Positions 1 to 10,253 of a DNA stretch of 64,000 nucleotides are shown here, one piece after another; within the stretch, counting starts at the first letter, position 1, and every line of letters starts with the position of its first letter. This DNA is from Simmondsia chinensis (taxonomy: Eukaryota > Streptophyta > Magnoliopsida > Caryophyllales > Simmondsiaceae), in assembly GCA_018398585.1 (NCBI GenBank), contig JAGTTD010000003.1:6022637-6086636 (forward strand), given 5' to 3'. Made by a program: the position numbers and the translations under genes. The notes under the pieces were generated by a model, which was given only the letters and a program-made list of their open reading frames with translations, made no database searches and was not told the DNA's origin.

Positions 1-52
1 AAATAGTATGTAATACATTGTATTGTAGTTAATGTGATGAGTATGTTCTTGA

Positions 53-258
53 GGGATGTTGCACTCAATTACGGGTGATTGCGCTAGGGCGGATCATGGT
101 GATGAATGTTGCATCCGTTGCGGGTGATTGCACCAGGGTGGGCTACGGTGATGAATGTTGCACCCGTTGCAGATGATTGCACCAGAACGGACCATGATGA
201 TGAATGTTGGACTCGTTACGGGTGAATGCACCAGGGCGGACCACGGTGATGAATGTAC
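53..258. repeat. 49-bp tandem repeat, about 4 copies
   Basis: A unit containing gatgaatgttgcacccgttg followed by gggtgattgcaccaggg recurs at 91, 140, 189 and 238, exactly 49 bp apart. A partial copy from about 53 leads in. Copies differ by scattered substitutions, many of them CG/TG changes. The short frame on the other strand is only a by-product of the repeat. Confidence 0.85.
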
Positions 259-1019
259 AATTAGTAAATGTTGAGTGTCATGTACAGAATACCTAGATAA
301 GCTAAGGTAGCAGGCATAATTGAAATAGTAAAACCACACAGGGTAATATTCTTATCTGATGATAAGTATATCGAGGACATATGTCAAAGTAAAGATAGGT
401 CATTAAACTAACACCTTAAGTGAGGTTACATGTCAAGCCGGAAGTAAATCAAGCTTATGGTATATCATTTGCAAGGGATGTCTTTGATTATCATTGGTTC
501 ACCTCTGGCATTCATCTATAAATTGACGAGCTTGATATGCGTTCTGTTTAGTGGTTATAAATAAACAATCGCATTAATAGTAGTTAGTAGTATTCATACA
601 ATGCATTTTACACATGAATATTATCCTAAGGGTGTGATTCATCATATCGGCTATTGCTTGTTTTTGAAGCACTTATGTCTCATAAGCAGCTTAGTAACGA
701 TCAGCCCTCAATATCCTCACTTACTGCTAAACAACACCTATTGCAAAATTGAATAGGCTACTACAGGAGTTTAAAGTGGAATATAAGAAAGTCCAAAACT
801 ATCTTGAAGTAGGTCATTAGGGTTATTCAAATAGCTCATCTTATTTCTAGCTCTTTGTTCAGACTGCCACATTTTGAAGGGCTTTTTACTATGGAGTTAT
901 CACTTATGTTCATATGCCATTGGCTTGTGACTCTTCATCTTGATTGAGCGGTTAATAAGTGCCTAGAGTTAGGCAGATAAAAGTGATCTCTTTTATCATA
1001 AGCTACAGTACTGATTCGT
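259..1019. other. Unassigned AT-rich spacer
   Basis: I see no coding frame, RNA gene or repeat that I can support here. The right edge abuts the first recognisable copia integrase codons, so the right part may be decayed copia sequence. Confidence 0.4.
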
Positions 1020-2578
1020 GCTAGGCCAACTGCATATCATAAATACCCCCATTGCAACTTGTCACTGATCAAGAAACAAATATATCACATCTAGGAATTT
1101 TTGGTCGTGTTGTGTATGTTCTAATTGCTTCACCCTATCGTACAATGATGGGACCACAAAGGAGACTGAAAATTTATGTTGGGTTTGAATCCTCGTCAAT
1201 TACAAAATATCTTGAACCATTGACGGGAGATATTTTTACTGCACGGTTTGCAGATTATATATTTGACAAAACAATGTTCCTAGAATTAGGGGGAGAAGAA
1301 TTAAAGTTGGAAAAGCTTGAAATAGTGAAAATGATGAAAATGTCGCGAATGAGGAAATCTTGATAAACTATGCTATTACCATCATACGATGGAATCGAAA
1401 TAAGATAATTATTGATCAAGTGTTCACATATTCTATGGCTACTAATTTGAGCACAAAAGGTGAAGATCTTGAACCAAAATCTGTTCAAGAATGTCAGAGA
1501 AGAAAAGATTGGCCAAAATGGAAAGAACCAATTCAGGCAGAATTAAATTTACTTACGAAACGTGCAGTTTTTGAACCTATAGTTCAAACACTTGGAAATA
1601 CAAAACCTATAGGCTACGAGTGGGTATTTGTGCGGAAAGAAATGAAAAGAATGAAGTGGTCAGATATAAAGCACGACTTATAACTTAAGGTTTCTCACAA
1701 AGGTTAGGACATGATCATGAAGAGACATATTCACCAGTAATGGACGTAATTTCATTTAGATTCTTAATAAGTCTGGCAGTCTCTGAAAAACTCCAAATTC
1801 GTCTTATGGATGTGGTGAAGGCTTATCTACATGGATCACTTGATAATAGTGTCTATATAAATGTCCCCGAAGAACTGCAAATGCTAGATATTTAACTTAA
1901 AACCCCGAGAGCTGTGTTCAATCAAATTACAGAGATCTTTGTATGGGTTCAAACAATCTGGGTGAATGTGGTACAATTGTCTTAGTGTCTATCTTCTGGG
2001 AGAGGGATATGTTAAAAATCTCATGAGCCCCTATGTTTTCATTAAGAAATTGAATTTTGGATTTGCTATAATCGTAGTCTATGTTAATGATTTAAACATC
2101 ACAGGAACTCTTGAAGCGATCAAACAAGTTGTTGCAAATCTAAATAAGCAGTTTGAGATGAAAGATCACGGAAAGACAAAATTTTGTCTTGGCCTATAGA
2201 TAAAGCACTTATCTGATAGAATTTTAGTCAATCAATCTACTTATACAGAAAGCGTGTTAAAATATTTTAACATAGATAAGATACACCTGTTGAATACCCC
2301 AGTGATCGTATGATCACCTTGATGTAAATAAGGATCCTTTTTGACCTCTAGGTATTAACGGAGAAATTCTTGGCCCTGAGTGCCATATTCAAGCGCAATA
2401 GGTGCATTGATGTATCTTGCTAACTACACACGGCCAGATATAGCCTTTTCGGTTAACTTATTAGCAAAATATAGCCCAACTCCTAACTGGGGACACTGGA
2501 ATGGGATTAAACATAAATTTCGGTATCTCCGTGGTGCATCTAATGTCGGATTATTCTATCCTAGAACATATTAGTAAG
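1020..2578 (+). pseudogene. Ty1/copia polyprotein fragment (integrase C-terminus to RNase H start)
   Basis: Pieces of one copia polyprotein lie in order in shifting frames. 1052-1363 is the end of integrase (MMGPQRR, IYVGFES, TARFAD, then an acidic stretch). 1360-1683 opens reverse transcriptase (WPKWKEPIQAELN, then GYEWVFVRKE). 1684-1890 carries ETYSPVMDV and LMDVVKAYLHGSLDN. 1966-2199 contains the catalytic block, read here as YVND instead of YVDD. 2380-2574 is the region before RNase H (SAIGALMYLANYTRPDIAFS). At least three frameshifts and several stops break it, and neither LTR nor gag is present. It is a dead, truncated copy; the lineage within copia is uncertain. Confidence 0.85.
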
Positions 2579-2579
2579 G

Positions 2580-2965
2580 GGCGTCCCTGATTCAACGCGT
2601 GCCAATCTTCTGAACTAATTTCCCAAAAGGTGGTATTGGCAATGCTTTTGTGAACGAATGTGCTAGGTTCTCCTTTGAGCGAACTGGGTGAACATGTATT
2701 TCACTCGTCTTCTAGAGCTCGTGTGTAAAGAAGAACCTTGGTGAGATATGTTTAGTTCTATTGCCTTTTATATATCTACCCTTGATTTGAGTAATATATA
2801 CAGTATTATCTTCATACAGTATCGTTGGACTTTCCCTGATTGTTGGAAGGCCGCATTCCTCTTGAACATGTTGAACAAGAGATCTCAACCATAAACATTC
2901 TCTTCTTGCTTCATGAAGTGCAAGTATTTTAGTATGATTTGAATGGAGCGAAGATGTGATAGGAG
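2580..2965 (-). pseudogene. Ty1/copia RNase H C-terminal fragment, opposite strand
   Basis: The minus strand reads a copia RNase H end: TKILALHEARRECLWLRSLV, then LYEDNTVYITQIKG, NRTKHISPRFFFTHEL, a stop, then SKENLAHSFTKALP and GKLVQKIG. The D-N-T and T-K-H-I motifs are those of the copia RNase H core, and the final F-T-K-A-L-P block is the usual polyprotein C-terminus. Only one internal stop is seen (a probable Gln codon to TAG) plus one TGA near the end. It abuts, tail to tail, the plus-strand copia fragment ending at 2578. Confidence 0.8.
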
Positions 2966-3180
2966 CTTCCTACAGCTCAAGCAACGTCTAATCTCTGCTT
3001 TTATGTTAACAATTCAAGCTCTCTTGCTTAGCTAAAGATTCGGCCGATCAAAGACACCTAAAAGGTTGACCCGTAATTCTGTAAAATCCGCAGTAATGTG
3101 GAAAGTAGTCAAGAAACCAAATTCAGGATTTATGGAGACAGTTCACTAAGATTTGGGGATTGAAGGCTATGTATTGCTAA
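2966..3180. other. Unassigned spacer between copia and gypsy fragments
   Basis: No frame or repeat could be supported in this short stretch. Confidence 0.3.
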
Positions 3181-3183
3181 TGA

Positions 3184-3603
3184 TTTTTAGTTGATGAAGG
3201 TGTTACTAGAAGAGGCTCATGATTCGAGTTATTCCGTTCATCCTAGTAAAACTAAAATGTATCAGGACCTTTGTGAAGGATATTGGTGGAACAATATGAA
3301 GTGGGACAGTGCTCAATCTGTGGCTCAATGCCTACCAAATCAAGACAGAACATTGAAAGTCAGTGGGTGAGCTTTTACCATTGCCTATATCAGAATGGAA
3401 ATGGGAAAATATTGCAACATATTTTTTAATTGGGCATCTAAGAACAGCAAGGGAGCATAATGAAATTTGGGCAATTGTAGATTGTTTAACTAAATCAGTC
3501 CACTTTTTAACCATTAGGATCACCTACAACCTGGATAGACTTTCAAGGTTATACCTGCTTGAGATTCTTCGGTCGCATGGTGTTCCAGTATATTTTTCTT
3601 AAG
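3184..3603 (+). pseudogene. Ty3/gypsy integrase N-terminal fragment
   Basis: The frame at 3194-3330 gives the zinc-binding part of a gypsy integrase: VHPSKTKMYQDLCEGYWW, then CLPNQ where CxxC is expected, so the last cysteine is lost. After a frame change, 3363-3602 gives PISEWKWENIATYF, EHNEIWAIVDCLTKSVHFL and DRLSRLYLLEILRSHGVPV, the start of the DDE core. The first catalytic Asp (usually in an xMDF context) reads Tyr here. The fragment stops at a TAA at 3601 before the second catalytic Asp. It is a truncated, inactive relic. Confidence 0.8.
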
Positions 3604-3764
3604 TTATTAGCCTGTAGTAATGTCTAACTAATAGAGTTAACTGAGGGTTGCTCAGGAATAATAAGAAGCGCGGCTCATTTCGGGTTCTCTTATTAGAAAT
3701 ATATTGACAAGTTGCGGTAAGCAACCAAATTTCATCGAGTAGCGAAGTCTCCTAGTCTTAAGAT

Positions 3765-4262
3765 GATTTATACCACCGCTAAAATGAAGTTTGGACTATG
3801 AGCAGGGACAAAGTCCTCCCAGTCCTAAAATGATTTGTTCCACAACTGCAATGAAGTTTAGTTTGTGAATAGGGACGAAGTCCCCCGATCCTAAAATAAT
3901 TTGTACCAACGCTGAAATGAAGCTCGAACTGTAAACAGGGATGAAGTCACTTAGTCCTAAAATAATTTGTACCACCACTGAAATGAATTTCGGACTGTGA
4001 ATAGGGACGAAGTCTCCTAGTCCAAAAATGATTTATACCACCGCTGAAATGAAGTTCGGACGGTGATCAGGGATGAAGTCCCCTAGTCCAAAAATGATTT
4101 GCACCATTGCTGAAATGAAGTTCGGACTTTGAACGGGGATGAAGTCCCCTAGTCCTAAAATAATTTGTACCACTATGGAAATGAAGTTCGAACTGTGAAC
4201 AGGGATGAAGTTTTCCAGTCCTAAAATGATTTGTATCACTGCTGAAATGAAGTTCGGTAGGT
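3765..4262. repeat. 66-bp minisatellite, about 8 copies, codon-phased
   Basis: The anchor aatgaag(t/c)t recurs at 3783, 3850, 3916, 3982, 4048, 4114, 4180 and 4246, a spacing of 66 bp (one step of 67). Because 66 is 22 codons, the minus strand stays open over most of the array and reads a 22-residue repeat of the type VQIILGLGDFIPVHSPNFIS. The array begins right after the RNase H residues NILTYRT of the neighbouring gypsy fragment, so it lies in or at the broken edge of that gene. I regard the peptide as a by-product of phase rather than a protein, but the phase is striking. Confidence 0.85.
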
Positions 4263-4745
4263 TAATATGTTCAGGGTGTGCGCCTAGAAGTATGGGCAAA
4301 CATTTCTAAAGGGCATGACAACAGAAAATATCGACTTTTTAATAGGCGGGTATCTTATCTCTAGGTCTTTTAACACTTGACTAGCAACGTATATTGGAAC
4401 CTGATCCTTAAGGCCATTTTCTACCAACACAGCGCTACTGGTCATGTTCAATGCTTCTATGTACAAGGTGAGTGTCTCCCCGGGAACGGGTTTTGCCCTA
4501 GAGGGAAGATGAGCCAAGTGCTCTTTCAGTTATGTAAAAGCCCAATCACACTCTTCATCCCATAGCTGATCATTCTTCTTTTGTTATGCTTTGAAAAAGG
4601 GCAACGCTTTCTTCACAGCTTTACTGATAAACCTATTAAGCGCAACCAATCGTCCAGTAAGGCGTTGCACCTCATTAACTGTTTTAGGAGTGCCCATTTC
4701 CAAAACGGCCCTTACCTTAACATGATTAGATTCAATCCCTAAATA
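4263..4745 (-). pseudogene. Ty3/gypsy (Tat-type) RT connection and RNase H fragment
   Basis: Read from 4745 leftwards: GIESNHVKVRAVLEMG, then VQRLTGRLVALNRFISKAVK and ALPFFKA, a stop, LKEHLAHLP, then PGETLTLYIEALNMTSSAVL and YVASQVLKDLEIRYPPIKK, ending in VCPYF, stop, AHTLNILTYRT. These are the connection and first RNase H domain of plant Tat-type gypsy elements, and they resemble the matching part of the large element at 45-50 kb. Stops stand at two probable Gln/Leu positions plus one after PYF. The reverse transcriptase upstream is replaced by GC-rich DNA and the distal RNase H by the 66-bp array. Confidence 0.8.
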
Positions 4746-5070
4746 GTGGTGTGGGTGGTAAGTGAGGGTGGACGGTAAAGGCGGGTGCCTTATGTTGATT
4801 GGTTGGGCGTGCGGTGGTACTGCCCGGTTGGAGAGGAGCTGGTACCGCCTAGTCGGTGATTGGTTGAGAGGGGCGGTGGTCTTTTCTTGAAGAAATGAGA
4901 TGCAGGCGGTAATATGCTTCATGGTGAGGAGGTGGGCATCATGGCTGTGTGATAGAACATGGTATGGGTGGCACAACCAGTAGAGCAGGGTATGGGCCGT
5001 AGTGTGCCTCACGGTTGTTGTGGGTATGTCCACAGTAGTAAGCGGGTGTGTACCGCGGGTCGGTAGCATG
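4746..5070. repeat. GC-rich LTR-like fragment inside the gypsy pol relic
   Basis: This block has a much higher GC content than its surroundings and contains ggtaccgcctagtcggtgat, ggggcggtggt and gcggtaat in the same order as the LTRs at 31.6 and 50.45 kb (gtaccgcctagttgccatt, ggggcggtggt, gcggtaatgacc). I infer it is a diverged LTR piece of the same Tat/Retand family, interrupting the pol relic. The match is by eye and patchy. Confidence 0.45.
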
Positions 5071-5214
5071 CGTCCGAATCACCAAATAACCACTTGTATT
5101 GTGTGAAAAAAATAAGAAGATAGGAGATTTGCGTTTACATCATCGACATTTCATTTAAATGTTAGTCGGGTGAATTTAATGCATAATCCTAAAGTTTTCA
5201 ACAACCGTTATGTG
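5071..5214. other. Short unassigned spacer
   Basis: AT-rich sequence with no identifiable feature before the first palindrome array. Confidence 0.3.
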
Positions 5215-5560
5215 GACATGCCTTATGTGCTCAATATCACCACCCATATACACAATATTACCAAAAAGTACCCAACGTTAGCAACGTGTGTGTCGACTCA
5301 TAATATATGCGTGTCGACACACATTTTCTTTTTCCCTTAAAACTTGCTTTCTGTAAGGCATGTGTGTTGAGACACAAATGACGTGTGTCGACACACCAAT
5401 TTGTACTTAATATCACGACAACTATACTTAGGATCATTACTTATATACTCAAAATCACTATGCATGTACACAATATTATTACCAATGCACCCAACTTGAT
5501 CGTTCGAACTACCTTCGGTGTGTGTCGACAGACAAAGTACGCGTGTCAACACAAAATCAC
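5215..5560 (-). repeat. Palindrome array 1 (TGTGTCGACACA), reverse orientation
   Basis: GTCGAC-centred palindromes such as gcgtgtcgacacac and gtgtgtcgacacacc occur every few tens of bases. They are separated by linkers reading tgtactcaa-like words (tatactcaaaatcac, gtgctcaatatcac). The linkers are the reverse complement of those in the next array, so the two arrays meet head to head around 5,560-5,580. Confidence 0.75.
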
Positions 5561-5579
5561 TATATTTAATCTAAGTACG

Positions 5580-6545
5580 TGATATATGTGTCGACACACG
5601 TAATTTGGGTGTCGACACATTTTTCTGACTGTAATATGTGTATTGACACATAAAAATAGTGTGTCGACACATACGTTATGTTGGTGATATTGAGTACATT
5701 GTTGGATAATTTGGGTACTTTGTTTGTGATTTTGAGTACGTGACATAGGTGTCGACACATATAACAAGTGTGTCGACACACATTTCTCACTGTAATATGT
5801 GTTTCAACACCCAAATTATGAGTGTTGACACACATCTCTAAAGCTTGTTTTGTATCTGAGTACTTGATATGAGTGTTGACGCGTTTATCTCACTCTAATA
5901 TGTTGACACATAAAAATAGTGTGCTGACACATACGTTATGGTGGTGATGTTTTGAGTACATTGGTGGATAATTTGGGTACCTTTTTTGTGAATCTAAGTA
6001 CGTGACATGTGTGTCGACGCATATAGTACGTGTGTCGACGCACATTTTTCACTGTAATATGTGTTTCGACCCCCAAACTTCACATGTCGACACACATCTC
6101 TAAACCTTGTTTTGTATCTCAATACGTGATATGTGTGTCGACACATGTAATCTGTGCATTGACACTTTTATCTCATTGTAATATGTGTGTTGACACATAA
6201 AAATAGCGTGTTGACACATATGTTATGGTGGTGATGTTGAGTACATTGGTGGATAATTTGGGTACTTTTGTTGTGACTCTGAGTATGTGACATGTGTGTC
6301 GGCATATAGAGCAAGTGTGTCGACACACATTTCTCACTATAATATATGTTTCGACACCCAAGCTTCACATGTAGACACACATCTCTAAACCTTGTTTTGT
6401 ATATGAGTACGTGATACTGAATATCTCTGTGTCCATTACCTGTTATATACATATGCGTGATTTTAAGTACATTTTCCTTGATTTTGAGAACAGGAGTTGT
6501 GATTTCGAGTACATAGATTGCGTGTTGACACTCAATATCACAATG
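5580..6545 (+). repeat. Palindrome array 2, forward orientation
   Basis: About a dozen GTCGAC cores (for example at 5587, 5660, 5771, 6031, 6135 and 6319), most inside tgtgtcgacacac, alternate with linkers reading gatattgagtacattg, ataatttgggtacttt and gattttgagtacgtgacat. Degenerate sites are mainly gttgac or gtcaac, that is, CG decayed to TG or CA. A larger repeat of a few hundred bases seems superimposed: the word set recurs near 5640, 5900 and 6180. Cys/His-rich minus-strand frames here are by-products of the palindrome. Confidence 0.8.
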
Positions 6546-6584
6546 TACTCAACATTAGCACATAAGTATTCAGCAACACGATCC

Positions 6585-6668
6585 ATCTTTATGAATTCAA
6601 ATTCAATTTCAAATTCAAATTCAAATTTTCTTCCTTTACTTTTCTTACTATCTCTATAAATAGACTGA
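6585..6668 (+). promoter_or_regulatory. Promoter-like block with AAATTC repeats and TATA box
   Basis: Several copies of aaattcaaattc precede a TATA box (tctctataaatagac, TATAAATA at 6655). The same arrangement stands at 9285-9360 before a small open gene. Here the expected gene start is not found, because a long inverted repeat follows instead. Confidence 0.55.
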
Positions 6669-7008
6669 CTTTGTATTGATCCATCTGTTATTTTAAATTT
6701 GATTGTTGTTCGTAATATATTTAGGGTATTCTACGTAAAGGTTATTTGTGCTAATTTCACAGGTTCTTGGCGAATTCTCAAAATTTCATTGTATAAAATC
6801 AAAAAAATATATGATCATTTTGGCCAAACAATAATCATAATTTGTTGACGAATAAAATAACATACAAATACAATACAGCACAATAATATGCAGAACTATA
6901 TTTAATAAATTGTTAAAAATACAACTACACCGATATGGTACCACTATTTCAAAATTGTTAAATGTATGTACTGGTGCTATGGTTGTTTCCTCCCCCCAGC
7001 GATTTCTT

Positions 7009-7506
7009 ATTTCTTTACAAATGTTTCCTCCCTAACCACCTCTATCGTTTCTTTAGCGGGTTAGCCACATTGACCACTCGTGGCGCCTTGCAGGTCGAGG
7101 CCAAGGTTGCGGTTTGCCTCGCGATCTTCGATGAGTTTCAAAAGTTTAGGCATGTCTTTCTTTCCCCTCTTGTGAGCATTCAACACTTTTATGGGATGCG
7201 CACTAACATTACACATTTCACACCAGAACTTCAACTTTGTGTAATGTTGAAGATAATTTGGGTATAAATCTTACACAAAGTTGAAGTTCTGTTGTGCAAT
7301 GTGCAATGATGGTACACTTTCTATGAAAGTGTTGAATGCTCACAAGACGTGAAAGGAAGACATGGCTAAACTTCTGAAACTCATGGAAGATCGTGAGGCA
7401 AAACACAATCTTGGCCTCAATTGATAAGGCACCTTAAGTGGTGAATGAGGCTAACCCGCTGAAGAAACAGAGGAGGTGATCAAGGAGGAGACATTCGTAA
7501 AGAAAC
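7009..7506. repeat. Long imperfect inverted repeat (236-bp arms, 26-bp loop)
   Basis: The arm 7009-7244 is the reverse complement, with scattered mismatches, of 7271-7506. Examples are agaacttcaactttgtgtaa (7225) against ttacacaaagttgaagttct (7271), and tttctttacaaatg against cattcgtaaagaaa at the outer ends. Transcription from either side would give a hairpin of about 500 nt. Both arms can be read as a short peptide containing EFQKFxHVFLSxLVSIQHF, so the arms may come from an inverted duplication of one coding piece. Confidence 0.8.
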
Positions 7507-7619
7507 AGAAAATGGGGGGCGAGGAAATGACTGTAGCATTAGTACAGAGATTTGAACTTCTGCAAATACAAAAAATAAAACAAAATAAACGTGTTGCTAC
7601 AAATACAAAAAAGAAAACA

Positions 7620-8436
7620 AATCTAGGGTGTCGGAGCCTTTTGTCTACAAAAGAGGAAGTCCAAGATCTTCTGAAGTGGAACGTGTTTCAGCATAGAATT
7701 CTTCAAAATTTGACCCATGTTAAGTCATTCGGTCTTCCAAACTCTGAAGTCGTTCACTGACACTCCTTCTCTTCCGGTGTCCTTGTTCCTCTTCCTCCTC
7801 ATTAATCCCATCCCAATCAAAATTTTCTTCATTATTTCTATTATTCTCCTACCTCCTTTTTGTTTCTTTTCCCATATACGGTCTTTAGGTAGAGATTAAG
7901 AGATTAGAGTGTAATGTTAGGGTTTTTGCGGATAGAGAAGCGAGGGCGAATACAAGGAATGGAAAAACTGGTGGTGGAAATTGAGAAGATTGGGAGAGAG
8001 AAAGTTCAGATTGAGATTCAAAAGACGTATCTTATCGAGGGGAATCGGAGAATCAAAGCAGAGAAGAAGGTTGAGGATATGGCAGACGAGTTTTTGGAGG
8101 AAGTTAAGAAGATAGAGAGATAAAAGGATGAGAAGATCGATGAGGATGATTGTCCAGAAATTTCAAGGTTGAAATAAAATTCGCGTACCAAATCTGGGAG
8201 TACCGGTTCCGTTGCAATACAAATTTGAAGCCAACCTACACTTCCGAACAAAGTCAATAATTGCCCCAAGTTATTCATCCTAACCCAATCCCAATCTATG
8301 AACTTGCCAAATAACACTTTCTTCGTGAGGAAAAGTTAGGAGAATTTACTGAAGTACGGTCCAGAGAACTAGAATGACGTTCTTTGTCTCCAAATTTCTT
8401 CTTGGATGTAGTTTCGTACCTCTTTGTGCGACCCAT
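7620..8436 (-). pseudogene. Transposase_32-like protein, decayed copy A
   Basis: Starting at an ATG at 8436 the minus strand reads MGRTKRYETTSKKKFG, then after a frame change VLFGKFIDWDWVRMNN, VGWLQICIATEPVLPDLV and REFYFNL. After a large deletion it continues to a decayed C-terminus near 7,622. It is collinear with the better copy at 10,254-11,387 (MSRTKRSKTTSKKRFG, VYPTLVCKFYSSL). The pattern VxPxLVxxFYxNL is typical of the plant family known as Putative plant transposon protein (Transposase_32). Frameshifts and the missing middle make this a pseudogene. Confidence 0.65.
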
Positions 8437-8849
8437 GGTTTCTGCTTACACACACACACACACACAAAAGACAGAAATTCCATGGTGGGGTTAGGGTTTG
8501 GTGTTGTAAGGTGAAACTTTGAGATCTGTAAAAAAACTGTTGGGGATAATGAAAGTTTATAACAAATAGATACCTTTTTACTTAGACTAGCAAAAAAATT
8601 TATAAGTACATAAACGTGGGCTTGTTTCTCATTTAGGGTTTGGGAAAAAAGATGAAATTTGACCAAAGATCTAAAGATTTTGATGTCAAAATGTGCATAT
8701 GAACCTAGTTTTTAATAAAATTAGCTTATATACTTGGGAGAATAGATGACTTTGATAAGATCTTGAGTGGTGGACGCAGCTAGGGTTCGAGATAGAGAGA
8801 GGAGCAAACGAAGTGGGGAAGAGTGATTAGGGTTTTGATTTTTAGAGAG
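8437..8849. other. Duplicated 5' flank of the Transposase_32-like gene
   Basis: This stretch matches 11,388-11,830 along most of its length. Shared landmarks are agggtttgggaaa, gatctaaagattttgatgt against aatcttaagactttgatgt, tttttaataaaa, gattttgagtggtgga (with one change), gctagggttcgaga, gagcaaacgaagtg and ttagggttttgattttta. It contains a (CA)n run at 8451-8466. It is probably leader and promoter of the minus-strand gene. Confidence 0.7.
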
Positions 8850-9205
8850 GACACATGTGTTGACACACGAATTATGCGTGTCGACACACAATAACCTCTC
8901 TTGGTTGATATTGAGTACATGGGTTTTGTATTTGGGTACTTTAGTGGTGAATTTGAGTACACGACCTAAGTGTCGACACATGAACTCTGTGTGTCAACAT
9001 ACAAAAACTTTTTACAGTCACTTGTATTTTGTGTGTCGACATTTCATCTATGTGTTAGAGCATGCTTTTGGCTACTTTTATTGTGATTTTGAGTATGAAA
9101 CATGTGTTTCAACACACAAAGTACGTGTTTTGACACATAAACACTTAAAATATAATATGTGTGTCGACACACGCATACGTACTCAATACCACAACCACAC
9201 AGAAA
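8850..9205 (+). repeat. Palindrome array 3, forward orientation
   Basis: Same words as the other arrays: gtgtcgacacacaataac, ttgatattgagtacatg, gtgaatttgagtacacg, aagtgtcgacacatg and gtgtgtcgacacacgc. It runs into gtactcaataccacaacc at its end, as array 2 does at 6,540. It separates the duplicated gene flank on the left from the promoter block on the right. Confidence 0.75.
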
Positions 9206-9284
9206 ATCAAGTTTCTTTTAATGTTTTAATGCCTTTCTAGTTTAAATTTGATTTTCCTGCCAAAAATTCAAATCGTACATTTAT

Positions 9285-9360
9285 TATTCAAATTCAAATT
9301 TCCCTTCTTTATTCAAATTCAAATTTTCCTTGTTTACTTTCCCTATTATCTCTATAAATA
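9285..9360 (+). promoter_or_regulatory. Promoter with AAATTC repeats and TATA box
   Basis: attcaaattcaaatt occurs twice, followed by tctataaata at 9351-9360. The layout copies 6585-6668. A leader of about 110 nt leads to the ATG at 9473. Confidence 0.6.
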
Positions 9361-9472
9361 GAATAGTTTTGTAGTCATTCATTTTAGAATTTCACTTTAC
9401 TCCACCCAAATCCTAACCACAAACACGAATTTCACTCTTACTTTTTTTGTGTACTAATTATTTACAACAAAG

Positions 9473-9670
9473 ATGTCGGGTAGGGTTAATGAGGATGAAG
9501 ATGGACACAGACCCCAAAATAGAAGAAGTGTGAGCGATCGACTAACTTCTATTGAAGAACAATTATCTTCCTTAAGCTCAAGTTTTGAAGAGTTCCGCAC
9601 TGAAACACGCTCTACACTTCAAATGATTTTGGACATCCTCTACTGTGAACAAAGGCCTCCAACACCTTAA
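9473..9670 (+). CDS. 65-residue protein matching the C-terminus of the Transposase_32-like gene
   Basis: This is an intact short frame. Its start lies in acaaagatgtcgggt downstream of a clear TATA box, and no earlier in-frame ATG is seen in the leader. Residues 18-65 (RRSVSDRLTSIEEQLSSL, then FRTETRSTLQMILDIL and RPPTP at the end) match the last ~60 residues of the minus-strand gene at 10,254 (RRSVSESLQCLEEQV, then FHTEIRTTLQKMMDFL and KPPTP). The heptad pattern suggests a short coiled coil. It therefore looks like an inverted, truncated duplicate that gained or kept its own promoter. Function is unknown; it may be non-functional transposon DNA. Confidence 0.5.
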   Translation: MSGRVNEDEDGHRPQNRRSVSDRLTSIEEQLSSLSSSFEEFRTETRSTLQMILDILYCEQRPPTP

Positions 9671-10250
9671 TTTTCAAATCTTTTCATTACTGTAGTAACA
9701 TTTTTTGATTTGTTGTGAACAATTTCATTTCAATGGAATGATACTCAAAATTCAAAATATGTATTATCTTTTAAGTATTTGTGTACATTATTGTGATGTT
9801 GAGTGCAGGAATTGTGATTTCGAGTACATTTAAGGTGATATTAAATGCATGTGTTGTGCTTTTGAGGACATTTAATGGTTATTTTGAGTGTATGGGAAGT
9901 GATTTATGAGAAGTGAATTGGGGTACATTATTGGTGATTTTAAGAGTACATTAGTGATTTTCAAGTCATTTATTGGTCAACTTGTGTATAAGAGTGGCCG
10001 TTTTAAACATGTTCAATTTAAAGTTCAGTGAAATTATAATAGTGCCTTATTAAATTACAGAAATGGGTAATCTTTTTTTATAGCACAAACATAAGCACAA
10101 ATATATTTGACATACATAAAATTTATCACAAAGTGTTAAAAAATACAACTATATCAATAAAAAGAACAAGAAGGAATCACATAATTTCATTCAAAAAAAA
10201 TTATTTACAACAAAATAAATAAAGAATATACAAATACCAAAATATATAAA
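9671..10250. other. AT-rich spacer with palindrome-free linker words
   Basis: Between 9,780 and 9,975 linker words of the arrays (gtgatgttgagtgcag, gatttcgagtacattt, gattttaagagtacatt) occur without the GTCGAC palindrome. It is probably a decayed or ancestral array. The rest is AT-rich with no gene. Confidence 0.5.
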
Positions 10251-10253
10251 AGG

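Noticed and set aside
5546..6452. Several minus-strand frames with repeated Cys/His-rich peptides (CVDTHIT type)
   Set aside because: They are translations of the TGTGTCGACACA palindrome array; the same word is open in several frames, so there is no evidence of a protein.
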